Source: Heliorestis convoluta
GTDB lineage: Bacteria > Bacillota > Desulfitobacteriia > Heliobacteriales > Heliobacteriaceae
Assembly: GCF_009649955.1 (NCBI RefSeq)
Contig: NZ_CP045875.1
Span: forward strand, 2,696,501-2,760,500
Length of the DNA stretch: 64,000 bases
Direction: 5' to 3'
In this document: in pieces, positions 56,409 to 64,000 of the stretch
How the letters are laid out: each line of letters opens with the position of its first letter
How positions within the stretch are numbered: the stretch's first letter is position 1
Program-made: the position numbers and the translations under genes
The notes under the pieces: generated by a model
What the model saw: the letters and a program-made list of their open reading frames with translations, nothing else
What the model was told of the DNA's origin: nothing
The model's database searches: none

Positions 56409-56834
56409 ACTTCTTACGCCCCTTTCTTTTCAGTGCTTTCTTTTTTCTCCTTTTCAGCCTTCATCCTATGGTAGCATTCAGCGAGATAAGCATAACACAT
56501 AGCCTTCCTTTTGTCAGTGAGTGGTCCCTTAATAATTCTAACATGCATATGTGCGTACCCCCTTTTTTTTGATGGGGGTACTTTAAAATTTTTTTCTAAA
56601 AACCATCTTTAAACTTTAAACTTTAAACAAAAAAATCTTTATATTTAAACGATTATTAAAAAAAGTCGTTTAAATATAAAGAATATCAAACGGTTAATTG
56701 TTAAACATTTAATTTAAGGTCATAAAGAAGGGGTAAATTACCGCCTTTTTTCTTTAAAAAAAATTTTTAAAAAAGGTTATGCAACGGTTTAATTGAAATA
56801 GAAAGCAACAAAAAACGTAAAGGAGTTGATCGAT
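56409..56834. other. AT-rich control region of the element
   Basis: Upstream of both the recombinase and the small plus-strand gene. Holds CTTTAAA direct repeats (56607-56628) and a perfect 17-bp inverted repeat (56636-56682). No coding frame with a ribosome site was seen. Confidence 0.6.
56636..56682. repeat. Perfect 17-bp inverted repeat
   Basis: TCTTTATATTTAAACGA and TCGTTTAAATATAAAGA around a 13-base A-rich loop, between divergent genes. May be an operator or transcript-stabilising hairpin. Confidence 0.8.
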
Positions 56835-57137
56835 ATGACAATGATCAATGTTTATGCTAACATCTGTCCGCAAAGTGAGAAAGACGCGATCATACTTATA
56901 GCCGTTGCGTCAAAAATGTTGGCGGACAAAGGGCATAGTGTTGCTAACGGAAACAGACCACACTCGTTAATCGACGTGGAGAATACTACTTCGGATGAAT
57001 TAGAAAAAATCGTAGAAACCTACGAATATCTACTTGAGATTATACCGTTTTTAGTTGCCACGGTTGATGACGCAAAAATGATGTTAGAACTTAGAATCAA
57101 AGGCGAAAAACACGAACCAGACGATATGCCGTTCTAA
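56835..57137 (+). CDS. Small acidic element protein with SSB-like C-terminal tip
   Basis: About 100 residues from the ATG 9 bases after AAAGGAG. I do not recognise the fold: MINVYANICPQSEKDAIILI then helices. The C-terminus HEPDDMPF resembles the acidic-hydrophobic tip of single-strand binding proteins (DDDIPF), which docks many replication and repair partners. No OB-fold is evident, so it is not itself a normal SSB; it could mimic the tip to recruit host proteins (inference). First plus-strand gene of the element. Confidence 0.72.
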   Translation: MTMINVYANICPQSEKDAIILIAVASKMLADKGHSVANGNRPHSLIDVENTTSDELEKIVETYEYLLEIIPFLVATVDDAKMMLELRIKGEKHEPDDMPF

Positions 57138-57333
57138 ACGCAAGGCAGTAGTTACCTTGTTTTTTTATTTTTTCTTTTGGGTGTTAGAATAGGCATACAG
57201 TGGGATGGAGAAAAGGGGTAAGCCCAAGTTGATGAGTTTTGCTCACAACGATATAGCAAAGGCAAGCGTTGAACGGGAGAACCACAAACCAAATCAAACC
57301 CTGTATGAAAACTCCGTTCCCTAAGTTAAGTTC
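57138..57333. other. Short noncoding stretch
   Basis: Separates the converging small plus-strand gene and the nuclease-like gene. I see no terminator-quality hairpin or promoter that I would defend. Confidence 0.3.
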
Positions 57334-58584
57334 CTAAAGGCTGAATTCTTCTAACTTTTGCTTTAAAAATTCTCTGTCCCAAAGGATGATATTATTTGCT
57401 TTTGCTAACTCAATAGCCGATTTTGTAAATCCACGGTTTGTAACAACAATACCTTTGCTTAAGCCATAAAACCTCAATCCTGCAACAACTTCTTGGATAG
57501 CGGAATTGGACACACTGGATGAGTAGCACTTTGTTTGGACTCCGATTTTCTGATTTGCCTTCTCTAATATTATGTCTATTCCTTGATCTCCGCTAAGATT
57601 GGTTACTTGACTTTTATATCCCATTTTCTTAAATAAAGATGCTATGTAGTGCTCAAACTCAGATCCAGTCATTAGATCAATATCATGTATTGTGATTATT
57701 TCTATTGCACTGGCTTTACTTGTGGCCAGCTTTTTCTCCGTTAGCTCAACTTGCTTTCTATACAACATCTCTAAAACTGAGTCTTTAGTCTGCTGAACCA
57801 GACATGCATAATCACCTTTACTTAATACAGACCTGGAAATCAAGTAACTAGTCAGCTTGTTTAGAGAATAATCATCCAGATGATAAATGGTATCTATATT
57901 TATATACTTTTCAATCATATGTGGTAAGTCATCTATTTCAGAAAAAAAGTCTCCATATTCACTATTAAAAATATCTGAAAGCACATCGATATAGATTATT
58001 TGAAGCATTTGTAAAGTGACTGTTTCTAGCTCGTTTTTACTATTTAATGGCGGTAGTTTTTTACAAAGAATGTCAGTTAGTAGATTAAAAGATGCATTCT
58101 CGCTATTTGTAATAGTCGGGTACGATGTAATATCAAACTCAATAATATAGTTAGAAACGATGGTTTTAATTTCTGCATTAGATAGTGAGGATTCGGAAAT
58201 TCGTTTTAGCTTCTGATTCTTTTTAATGAGTTCTTGATTTTTTTTAGCAATAGCAATTCCCCTATACTCTTTAAATAAATTTAATTGATTTATTATTTTT
58301 TCAAAATCTGAATGGTTACAATATATTTCGCAATAAGCTCCTTCACGACAAATTATTAAAGTGCGATCATACGCACCATGGTAGGCGAAGTTTTCAGTAT
58401 TTAATGATATTTTTTCGAAATCAAAATAGATTGTTCTGCTATCGTATCTTTTTTCGTATTTATACAAAAAATCTAGTCTGTCGATATAAACAACTAAACT
58501 CCCATATACTGGCTTATCGTCAAATTTAAACCCTAGGTTTTCCAACTCTAATGGCTCAGGTTCCAATAGTTTTTCTTCAGTCAA
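57334..58584 (-). CDS. Mrr-like restriction endonuclease-fold protein
   Basis: About 417 residues starting at a TTG behind AAAGGTG; the frame is open 19 codons upstream. The last ~110 residues form an Mrr_cat nuclease domain: TGSEFEHYIASLFKKMGY, SGDQGIDIILEKANQKIGVQ (catalytic Asp) and the QTK of VQTKCYSSS, then GIVVTNRGFTKSAIELA. The N-terminal 300 residues are AT-rich, helical and unrecognised, perhaps a specificity or sensing part. Base composition is lower in GC than the chromosome. Such nucleases often defend against or police foreign or methylated DNA; here it may be element cargo. Function inferred. Confidence 0.85.
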   Translation of the reverse strand: MTEEKLLEPEPLELENLGFKFDDKPVYGSLVVYIDRLDFLYKYEKRYDSRTIYFDFEKISLNTENFAYHGAYDRTLIICREGAYCEIYCNHSDFEKIINQLNLFKEYRGIAIAKKNQELIKKNQKLKRISESSLSNAEIKTIVSNYIIEFDITSYPTITNSENASFNLLTDILCKKLPPLNSKNELETVTLQMLQIIYIDVLSDIFNSEYGDFFSEIDDLPHMIEKYINIDTIYHLDDYSLNKLTSYLISRSVLSKGDYACLVQQTKDSVLEMLYRKQVELTEKKLATSKASAIEIITIHDIDLMTGSEFEHYIASLFKKMGYKSQVTNLSGDQGIDIILEKANQKIGVQTKCYSSSVSNSAIQEVVAGLRFYGLSKGIVVTNRGFTKSAIELAKANNIILWDREFLKQKLEEFSL

Positions 58585-58716
58585 AATGATCACCTTTTTT
58601 ATATTATTTTTACAAGAGAATATACTAATTATTGAAATCACATCAAACTAGATTGCTCCATACATTTTATTCCGCTAATTTGTTTTTTTTCCTTCTTTAG
58701 ATACTTCAATATAAAA

Positions 58717-58765
58717 GAAAAAAAGCGGGGTCAGAAACTTCTAAGTTTCTGACCCCGCTTTTTTT
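58717..58765. terminator. Strong bidirectional terminator hairpin
   Basis: AAAAAAGCGGGGTCAG plus AAACTT pairs with AAGTTTCTGACCCCGCTTTTTTT, perfect over more than 20 bp with a 2-base loop. The GGGGTCAG/CTGACCCC arms resemble the outer stem of the composite repeat, perhaps by chance. Confidence 0.88.
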
Positions 58766-58835
58766 ATGTTTAGATTCTCGAAATCTAGGCGGTTTTTCTT
58801 TTATCCATATCCTTTTCATTTTCATTCATCTTGTA

Positions 58836-58872
58836 CGGGGCGGCCGCAGTAAGCGGTCGCCCTGTTTTTTGT
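58836..58872 (+). terminator. GC-rich terminator hairpin
   Basis: GGGCGGCCGC-AGTAA-GCGGTCGCCC (one G-U pair) followed by TGTTTTTT. With the hairpin at 58717 it fills the 58585-59113 gap; the rest is AT-rich leader of the XRE gene. Confidence 0.85.
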
Positions 58873-59113
58873 GCAATTTTACGAGTGAAACTTTTTTGTA
58901 GGCTTAAAACTCTAACTGAACACAAAGCAAATTTTAATCATACCACGCCAGCTTAAAAAAAAACTTTAAAGCAAAAAAGGGTTTTTGCAACGCTTAGCTT
59001 AAAAAATGGGTGCCGTTTACTTTGCCCCTTTTTTATGAAGGGGTTTGGGGCGGGATGACCGCCCTAAAAATTAGGGTGGTAAATTAAGAAAATCTTAAAG
59101 GAGATGGTTAGAA

Positions 59114-59350
59114 ATGAACAAAACAATTGGGCAACAAATCAGACAACAACGGATACAAAAGGGTATCACACAAGGGGAATTGGCTAAATTGATAGGTTGT
59201 ACATCAGCTAATATATGCAAAATGGAAAAAGGGGATCACAGGGTCAGATTGATACATGTGCCGACGTTGGCAAACCTTTTGAATATCCCCTTAGAAACGT
59301 TTTTCATAGAAGAAAGGAGTGGAATAGATGGTCAAAAAGCAGACATATGA
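59114..59350 (+). CDS. XRE-family helix-turn-helix regulator
   Basis: 78 residues, Cro/C1-type: TIGQQIRQQRIQKGITQGEL, ANICKMEKGDHRVRLIHVPT, LANLLNIPLETFF. The HTH sits at residues ~15-45, typical for small phage regulators controlling lytic or replication genes. RBS AAAGGAG. Overlaps the initiator gene by 23 bases, so it is cotranscribed with the replication module and probably regulates it. Confidence 0.92.
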   Translation: MNKTIGQQIRQQRIQKGITQGELAKLIGCTSANICKMEKGDHRVRLIHVPTLANLLNIPLETFFIEERSGIDGQKADI

Positions 59351-60467
59351 GCCTGGGACTTTTTATCGTGGCACATGTTTTATTTTCCAAAGAAGTCGAG
59401 AACTAGGTTTGGTTTCAGACGACATAGCCGTATATTGTGCACTTGAGTCAAGGGCACGAGGCGGTGAATGTTTTCCGTCGTATGAAACGATAGCGAACGA
59501 TGCAGGTCTATCTCGCCGAAAAGCGATTCTAGTAGTCAAAAAATTAGTCGAAAAAAACGTAATCAAGATCGACAAAAGGTACAATGGAGATGGCCAAACG
59601 TCCAATCTATACACCTTGATCGATAGTTCGCTATGGGGAGGGAGTGCACAGCATGCACCCCCTAGTGAACAGCATGCACCCCCTAGTGCACAGCATGCAC
59701 CCCCTAGTGAACAGCATGCACTACCCCTAGTGCACAGCGTGCCCCCTCCTAGTGCACAGCGTGCACCCGAACTAAACGAATATAACAATACCAAGGTTAA
59801 CAACAAGATAGATGATGATAGAGCCTTGAGTAATTCGCTTGTAGATATTATAGAGCAATCCTTCAAAAAGTCGTTTGGACAAGACCAAGATCTATCAAAA
59901 CAGCAAGCAAACAATTTAGCATTGTTAGCTACAAAAAAAGGTATTATCACAGAAGATATTTCGAGCATCATGATCGAGTGTGCTATAGCGGCACCGAAAA
60001 ATCCAGCACGTTATTTGTTGCAAGTTTTGAAGAACTGGACAAGAGAAAAAGAAAAAAGGGCAAGCACTCTACAGCCCACCCCTACAAAAGAAAAACTTGA
60101 ACTTGTTTCTTCTAATACTTCAATAGATAAACCCAAAAAACCTTCTCAAAACCCTGAAATTGAAATGTTGACTTCATATTATCGGGATAAATTTGTAAAA
60201 ACGTTTAAGGCAGAGCCAAACATTGGTGATAACGACAAAAAAATAGCGAATGAACTACTGAAAAGCCGTTCCCTAGAAGAGCTAAAGAAATTGATGGACA
60301 AATGGTTTGGGAAAAAAGATGACATTTACACGTGGAAAAACGGCGATTTATACAGTTTCTCAAATATGATCAACAAGCTTCTATCCATGCCCCAAACACC
60401 ACCACAGCCACAGAACTACTACCAAAAGCCAAGCGGTATCGCATCCACAAGTGATCAATTTTGTTAA
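59328..60467 (+). CDS. DnaD-like replication initiator with embedded repeats
   Basis: 379 residues. N-terminal winged helix (HTH_36-like: FPSYETIANDAGLSRRKAIL) suited to origin binding, a linker of repeated QHAPPS units (residues ~105-150), and a C-terminal helical domain (TSYYRDKFVKTFKAEPNIGD ... KLMDKWFGKKDDIYTWKNGD) like phage replisome organisers and DnaD/DnaB2 proteins. Directly followed by a DnaB helicase and DnaC loader, the standard phage initiation order. The linker DNA holds six 21-23 base iterons and may be the origin. ATG behind AAAGGAG. Confidence 0.88.
   Translation: MVKKQTYEPGTFYRGTCFIFQRSRELGLVSDDIAVYCALESRARGGECFPSYETIANDAGLSRRKAILVVKKLVEKNVIKIDKRYNGDGQTSNLYTLIDSSLWGGSAQHAPPSEQHAPPSAQHAPPSEQHALPLVHSVPPPSAQRAPELNEYNNTKVNNKIDDDRALSNSLVDIIEQSFKKSFGQDQDLSKQQANNLALLATKKGIITEDISSIMIECAIAAPKNPARYLLQVLKNWTREKEKRASTLQPTPTKEKLELVSSNTSIDKPKKPSQNPEIEMLTSYYRDKFVKTFKAEPNIGDNDKKIANELLKSRSLEELKKLMDKWFGKKDDIYTWKNGDLYSFSNMINKLLSMPQTPPQPQNYYQKPSGIASTSDQFC
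59643..59773 (+). repeat. Six iteron-like direct repeats, candidate replication origin
   Basis: Units of 21-23 bases starting at 59643, 59664, 59685, 59706, 59729 and 59751, consensus AGTGCACAGCATGCACCCCCT. Each has palindromic GTGCAC or GCATGC cores; GTGCAC and GTGAAC units alternate. Located inside the initiator gene, as in several phages of Gram-positive bacteria. Confidence 0.8.
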
Positions 60468-60487
60468 AAAGAAAAGGAGTGTTGAAT

Positions 60488-61843
60488 ATGTCAAACGAGA
60501 TTATGGGTGCAGAACAAAGTTTCTTAGGTTGCTTCTTCTTGGATAACGACATAGCAGAAGAAGCATTTGGTTGGGTGGATGCTTCCGATTTTTCGTCGGA
60601 AGCACACCGCCAAATCTACCAAGTTTTCAAGACTTTGAACGAAGCGGGACAGCCGATTGACTATATCACCGCATCACGTGAATTACAAGGGAAAGTTGCA
60701 ATTGACTACATCATACAACTTGCCGATACAGTTCCTTCCGTTGCTAACATCAAACAGTATGCCCAAATGATTCGTAAAGAATCGCAAAAAAGAAAGATTA
60801 TTGCTTTAACAACAAAAGCACACCGCGATCTAATTGAAAAAGACGCCGAAGAAGTTCTTCCCCAACTAGAAAAATCGTTGCAAGAGTTGGCAGTTGCCAC
60901 GGAGACAGAAAAAAACTACAAATCAATTGCAGAAACGTTGCCCAATGTTTGGGGTAATATCCAAGAAAGGAAGAAAATCAAAGGATTGCCTGGGCATTCT
61001 ACGGGCTACCAACACTTGGATAATATGACAGACGGTTTGCAAAAAGGTGAATTGGTCATTTTGGCCGCACGCCCAAGTATGGGTAAAACAGCTTTGGCAC
61101 TAAAAATTGCCTTAAATGTTGCTAAGAAAGGTGTTCCAACAGGTGTGTTTAGTTTAGAGATGACAACGGAACAATTGGTGCAACGATTGTTAGCGTGTGA
61201 GTGCTTGGTGGATTTGAAAGATCTCAAGCACGGCAAAATGACACAACAGGACGAAGAAGCGGTTAAGATAGGCATGGGTGAAATAGCGAAGTATCCACTA
61301 TACACCGATGACGACTTTGGCGACTTGGACAAGTTGATTGCACGTGCAAAAAAAATGAAAAGGGATTTCAACCTTGGCTTTTTGGCAGTTGACTACTTAC
61401 AAATTGTAAGCACAGGTAGTGCTAAAAATGACAATAGAAACTTAGAAATTACGAAAATTTCATGGGCTTTTAAAAAGATAGCGAAAGAACTAAACATTCC
61501 TGTGCTTCTTCTCTCACAGCTTTCAAGGACTGTAGAACAACAACAAAACAAACGCCCAAATTTAAGTCACTTACGGGATAGTGGTGCCATCGAACAAGAT
61601 GCAGACCAAGTGTGGTTTATTTATCGAGATGAATATTACAACCAAGAAAGCGAAAAGAAAGGGATCGCCGAAATTATTGTAGCCAAAAACAGAAATGGTT
61701 CCATTGGAACGGTCGAGTTAGGTTTTTTGAAAGAGTATGTACTTTTCGCAACTCGTGACGACGACGGCATGGAAAAAAAGCATCCTTTGGGCACAGAATT
61801 GATTTATACAGGGCAAGGAAAACAGCAACAAATAATTAGCTAA
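60488..61843 (+). CDS. dnaB: Replicative DNA helicase DnaB (phage-type)
   Basis: 452 residues from the ATG behind AAAAGGAG. N-terminal DnaB domain (GAEQSFLGCFFLDNDIAEEA), then RecA-like motor with Walker A ARPSMGKTALALKIA, VFSLEMTTEQLVQRLLA, Walker B-like LGFLAVDYLQIV, LLLSQLSRTVEQQ, and the arginine-finger region SGAIEQDADQVWFIYR. Hexameric helicase unwinding DNA at the element's fork. Sequence is a complete DnaB, not a fragment; it probably replaces the host helicase for element replication. 20 bases after the initiator gene. Confidence 0.95.
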   Translation: MSNEIMGAEQSFLGCFFLDNDIAEEAFGWVDASDFSSEAHRQIYQVFKTLNEAGQPIDYITASRELQGKVAIDYIIQLADTVPSVANIKQYAQMIRKESQKRKIIALTTKAHRDLIEKDAEEVLPQLEKSLQELAVATETEKNYKSIAETLPNVWGNIQERKKIKGLPGHSTGYQHLDNMTDGLQKGELVILAARPSMGKTALALKIALNVAKKGVPTGVFSLEMTTEQLVQRLLACECLVDLKDLKHGKMTQQDEEAVKIGMGEIAKYPLYTDDDFGDLDKLIARAKKMKRDFNLGFLAVDYLQIVSTGSAKNDNRNLEITKISWAFKKIAKELNIPVLLLSQLSRTVEQQQNKRPNLSHLRDSGAIEQDADQVWFIYRDEYYNQESEKKGIAEIIVAKNRNGSIGTVELGFLKEYVLFATRDDDGMEKKHPLGTELIYTGQGKQQQIIS

Positions 61844-61860
61844 AAAAAGGAGTGTTAAAT

Positions 61861-62637
61861 ATGAGATTAGCGGATTTACTCCAACAAAAAGAAGCGGAAA
61901 GGGTTTCACAATTGCATACACAACAGCAAAAATCCAATTGTCCTGTGTGTTGCGATAGGGGCATGGTGGTTGACCGTACCACGAAGACGTCCAGAACTTG
62001 CATTTGCATTTTTGAAAGAATCGTAAAAAGAAAAATGGGAGAAGCGAACATTACGCCAAAGGAACAACTGCAAACATTAGACTCCTTTGAGTTTCGTAAG
62101 CCAGTCCACAGCCAAATGAAACAACTTGCCGAAAAATATATTGCAAATATGCCTACAGACTACGTGATGCACCAAGGGCGGATTTGCACGACACAAGATC
62201 ATTGCCTATGGTTAGGCGGAGCAACGGGTATGGGCAAAAGCCATTTGGCAATTGCAATCGCACAGGTTGCTATTGCCAGCGGCCACAATGTCAAGGTAAT
62301 CAATTGTGTCCGCATGTTTGCAGAAATCGTGGATTGCTTTTCTACAAACGAAAAGCCTAAAATGTACCAAGAAGCAATGGATGCAACAGTTCTAGTTCTT
62401 GACGATATTTTCAAGCAAAAACCAAGCGACTTTGTAATACAAAAAATATACGACTTGGTCCAATGGCGAGTGCAACTGGGATTGCCAACAATTTACACGT
62501 CAGAAAGAAGATTGGGCAACAAAGGCGAAGAAGCAAACAAGCTAAACCCGACGACGATCAAGGACATGGACACATCCATTTGGCGTAGAATCAGAAAATC
62601 TTGCGGTGATGGGACGTATGTTTTTGAATACTTCTAG
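61861..62637 (+). CDS. DnaC/IstB-type helicase loader ATPase
   Basis: About 258 residues from the ATG behind AAAGGAG. N-terminal zinc motif (CPVCCDRGMV ... RTCICIF) joined to an AAA+ ATPase: Walker A LGGATGMGKSHLAIAIA, Walker B VLVLDDIFKQKPSDF, sensor region PTIYTSERRLG and terminal SIWRRIRKSC (arginine finger). This is the DnaC/DnaI family that opens and loads the DnaB ring. Follows dnaB by 17 bases, completing an initiator-helicase-loader operon. Confidence 0.93.
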   Translation: MRLADLLQQKEAERVSQLHTQQQKSNCPVCCDRGMVVDRTTKTSRTCICIFERIVKRKMGEANITPKEQLQTLDSFEFRKPVHSQMKQLAEKYIANMPTDYVMHQGRICTTQDHCLWLGGATGMGKSHLAIAIAQVAIASGHNVKVINCVRMFAEIVDCFSTNEKPKMYQEAMDATVLVLDDIFKQKPSDFVIQKIYDLVQWRVQLGLPTIYTSERRLGNKGEEANKLNPTTIKDMDTSIWRRIRKSCGDGTYVFEYF

Positions 62638-63025
62638 ACAATGCAAAACTAAAATGACATTGATTGATCTTGGCACAGAGATGATTTTCACGTAAGTGTT
62701 AAAAAATCCGCCCTAAATCGCCATCTAAACGCCTAAAAAACCCTTCGAAGGGTTAAATACACCAAAGCATGCCCAACCCCGTCACAATATCCCATAGAAC
62801 GCCAAATAAGCCTATTCACGGTAGGCGGGGTGGTGGGGAAAATGAAAAGACTAATAAATATTGGACTTTTTTGTTTTTCAAGAACTGCCAAGTAGAGTGG
62901 TTTTCGTTATTTATCGTAAGCTTGTGATTATAGAATAATACATTTTTTGTTTTTTTATAAAGAAAAAAAGGATATGCAGGGTTTTGATGTAAATATTATG
63001 ATAAAAAAGAAAGGGGTTTAGATTA
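62638..63025. other. Noncoding gap after the replication operon
   Basis: Contains a short hairpin AACCCTTCGAAGGGTT (62737-62754) without a T run and an AT-rich stretch (62930-63000) that should hold the promoter of the next gene. No coding frame supported. Confidence 0.4.
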
Positions 63026-63322
63026 ATGGAGAAAATGAAAATTTACGATCCTTTAGTAAAGAAAGTTTTTGAAGCCGAAATAATGAAGCGTTATGAGCTT
63101 CACGAAGATGCGGAGTTTTTACTCGTAAAATTCCAAACCGAAGACGAAGATTTGTTTGAGATTGCTGTTATTCGCTATGACGACGGTCATTATTTCACCA
63201 CACCTGATTGGCAAGGTCAACAACCAAAAAGCCCCAAAGAGATCTCTAAATACAAATGGGTTGACATTAATTTCACCCAAACAATTCTGCTTAATGGATT
63301 GCCCCGTTATTTACCATTTTAA
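63026..63322 (+). CDS. Hypothetical element protein, 98 residues
   Basis: Not recognised. Start with AAAGGGG 9 bases upstream. Acidic, beta-rich (MKIYDPLVKKVFEAEIMKRY, EFLLVKFQTEDEDLFEIAVI, HYFTTPDWQGQQPKS). No membrane segment or cysteine. Followed at once by a strong terminator, so it is its own transcription unit. Confidence 0.75.
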   Translation: MEKMKIYDPLVKKVFEAEIMKRYELHEDAEFLLVKFQTEDEDLFEIAVIRYDDGHYFTTPDWQGQQPKSPKEISKYKWVDINFTQTILLNGLPRYLPF

Positions 63323-63324
63323 CC

Positions 63325-63360
63325 ATGAAAAAAACCGCCGATATAGGGCGGTTTTTTTTG
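63325..63360 (+). terminator. Terminator
   Basis: AAAAACCGCC-GATATA-GGGCGGTTTTTTTT. Confidence 0.92.
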
Positions 63361-63902
63361 TCCTCTATGGTGAAGAATGGACGATTATCCGCATGGACAC
63401 GCCTACTTCATATCGCACAATGTTTGGCGATGATTTACTCGCAGGACTTGATCTAGTTGGGCGTGGCGATGGTATGGCAAAACTCGAGTCAAACGTTGGG
63501 GTTGGTTATCAGCGTTTTTAGTCAGCCATTATCGATCTCGATAACACAAAAACAATGCAATCAGCAGAAGTGATAGCCCAATGGTGGAGCAATCAGGGGC
63601 GATATACCCGCATCGAGCGGCACGGACACAAGCGGAAACAATGCGGACACTACACCGACAACGGGAAGCGGAAGTGGAAGTTGCGACTACAAAAGAATCA
63701 GCATGAGCGGAAACAGAACAGCCCGATCCGATTTTGGAAATCATAATGTCCGTCCAAAACGGCGATCAATTACCACCTGTTGATACTATCCGTGATCGAG
63801 TTGGTGGAAGAAACGCTAACGTCATCGCACGATTAAGTGAGTTTGCAGACAAAGGTTTGATTGTGAAAAAATCGAATAAATGGCATCGTAGCGATACGTA
63901 GT
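63361..63902 (+). pseudogene. Degraded coding remnant ending in a winged-helix segment
   Basis: No single frame spans it, but coding-like segments follow one another with stops and frame changes: LYGEEWTIIRMDTPTSYRT ... GVGYQRF then a stop at 63519, continuing SAIIDLDNTKTMQSAEVIA in the same frame; then another frame with RTQAETMRTLHRQREAEVEV, a TGA near 63700, and IMSVQNGDQLPPVDTIRD plus LSEFADKGLIVKKSNKWHRS to a TAG at 63902. The last part looks like a winged-helix domain. Probably a broken element gene; parent family not recognised. Confidence 0.45.
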
Positions 63903-63939
63903 TCCCGCCGTTCCATTCCAATTTAACCCCACCTTTTTA

Positions 63940-63998
63940 GGGGTTTTTAGGTTCCTAAAGGGTCTTTAAAGTACCTAGTAGGTACCTAAAAGGTACTG
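63940..63998. repeat. Cluster of overlapping palindromes at the window end
   Basis: TAGGTTCCTA, GTACCTAGTAGGTAC, TAGGTACCTA and GTACCTAAAAGGTAC crowd into about 55 bases. Iteron- or operator-like; the window ends before its extent is clear. Confidence 0.6.
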
Positions 63999-64000
63999 CA

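Overview
The window looks like chromosome of an anaerobic, motile, endospore-forming member of the Bacillota (Clostridia side). The evidence is a Ni-type carbon monoxide dehydrogenase (cooS), anaerobic (early-cobalt) B12 enzymes (cbiK, cbiL), a sporulation sigma factor with a pro-sequence (sigK), tandem T-box leaders, TTG and GTG starts behind strong AGGAGG-type ribosome binding sites, and five complete chemoreceptors. Heliobacteria or close relatives would fit, but no photosynthesis or ribosomal marker is present to prove it.

Layout. 1-8.6 kb (mostly minus strand): N-terminus of a membrane sensor, CopA copper ATPase, a chemoreceptor directly behind a membrane-anchored MutS-like ATPase, and a small unknown. 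8.7-10.4 kb: DAHP synthase behind two T-box leaders. 10.5-14.6 kb: a coiled-coil unknown and a chemoreceptor with a zinc-binding CZB domain. 14.7-21.4 kb (minus): SWIM protein, SNF2 ATPase, small basic protein, cbiL, cbiK, closely spaced. 22-31 kb: three chemoreceptors, FeoB and a Fic protein. 31.7-40.7 kb (plus): CoA-binding/thioredoxin reductase fusion, TPR protein, peptidase, then murA, methyltransferase, walJ-like, htrA-like, unknown, rlmH. 41.2-45.8 kb: hybrid histidine kinase plus HD-GYP response regulator. 45.9-52.9 kb: CarD, TopB, lipoyl-like small protein, Rrf2 regulator, CooS and a MNT/HEPN pair.

From 54.5 kb the 5' part of sigK is cut at the CIENEI motif by an inserted element. A large serine recombinase lies just inside the boundary, pointing back at sigK, and a phage-like replication module follows (XRE, DnaD-like initiator, DnaB helicase, DnaC loader). 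This is the arrangement of the B. subtilis skin element. The distal half of sigK must lie beyond base 64000 if the element is complete.

The most unusual content is intergenic. A composite repeat of about 400 bp occurs in six copies plus one minimal copy (3.7, 21.5, 31.3, 40.8, 48.9, 53.1 and 53.5 kb). Complete copies carry two related structured hairpins, A on the minus strand and B on the plus strand, facing away from each other. A and B share the same core but differ by paired compensatory changes in the stems, so RNA (or single-stranded DNA) structure appears to be selected. No protein is encoded. Size and mobility recall HEARO/IsrB-type omega RNAs or REPIN/IS605-end elements; family identity is not established here.
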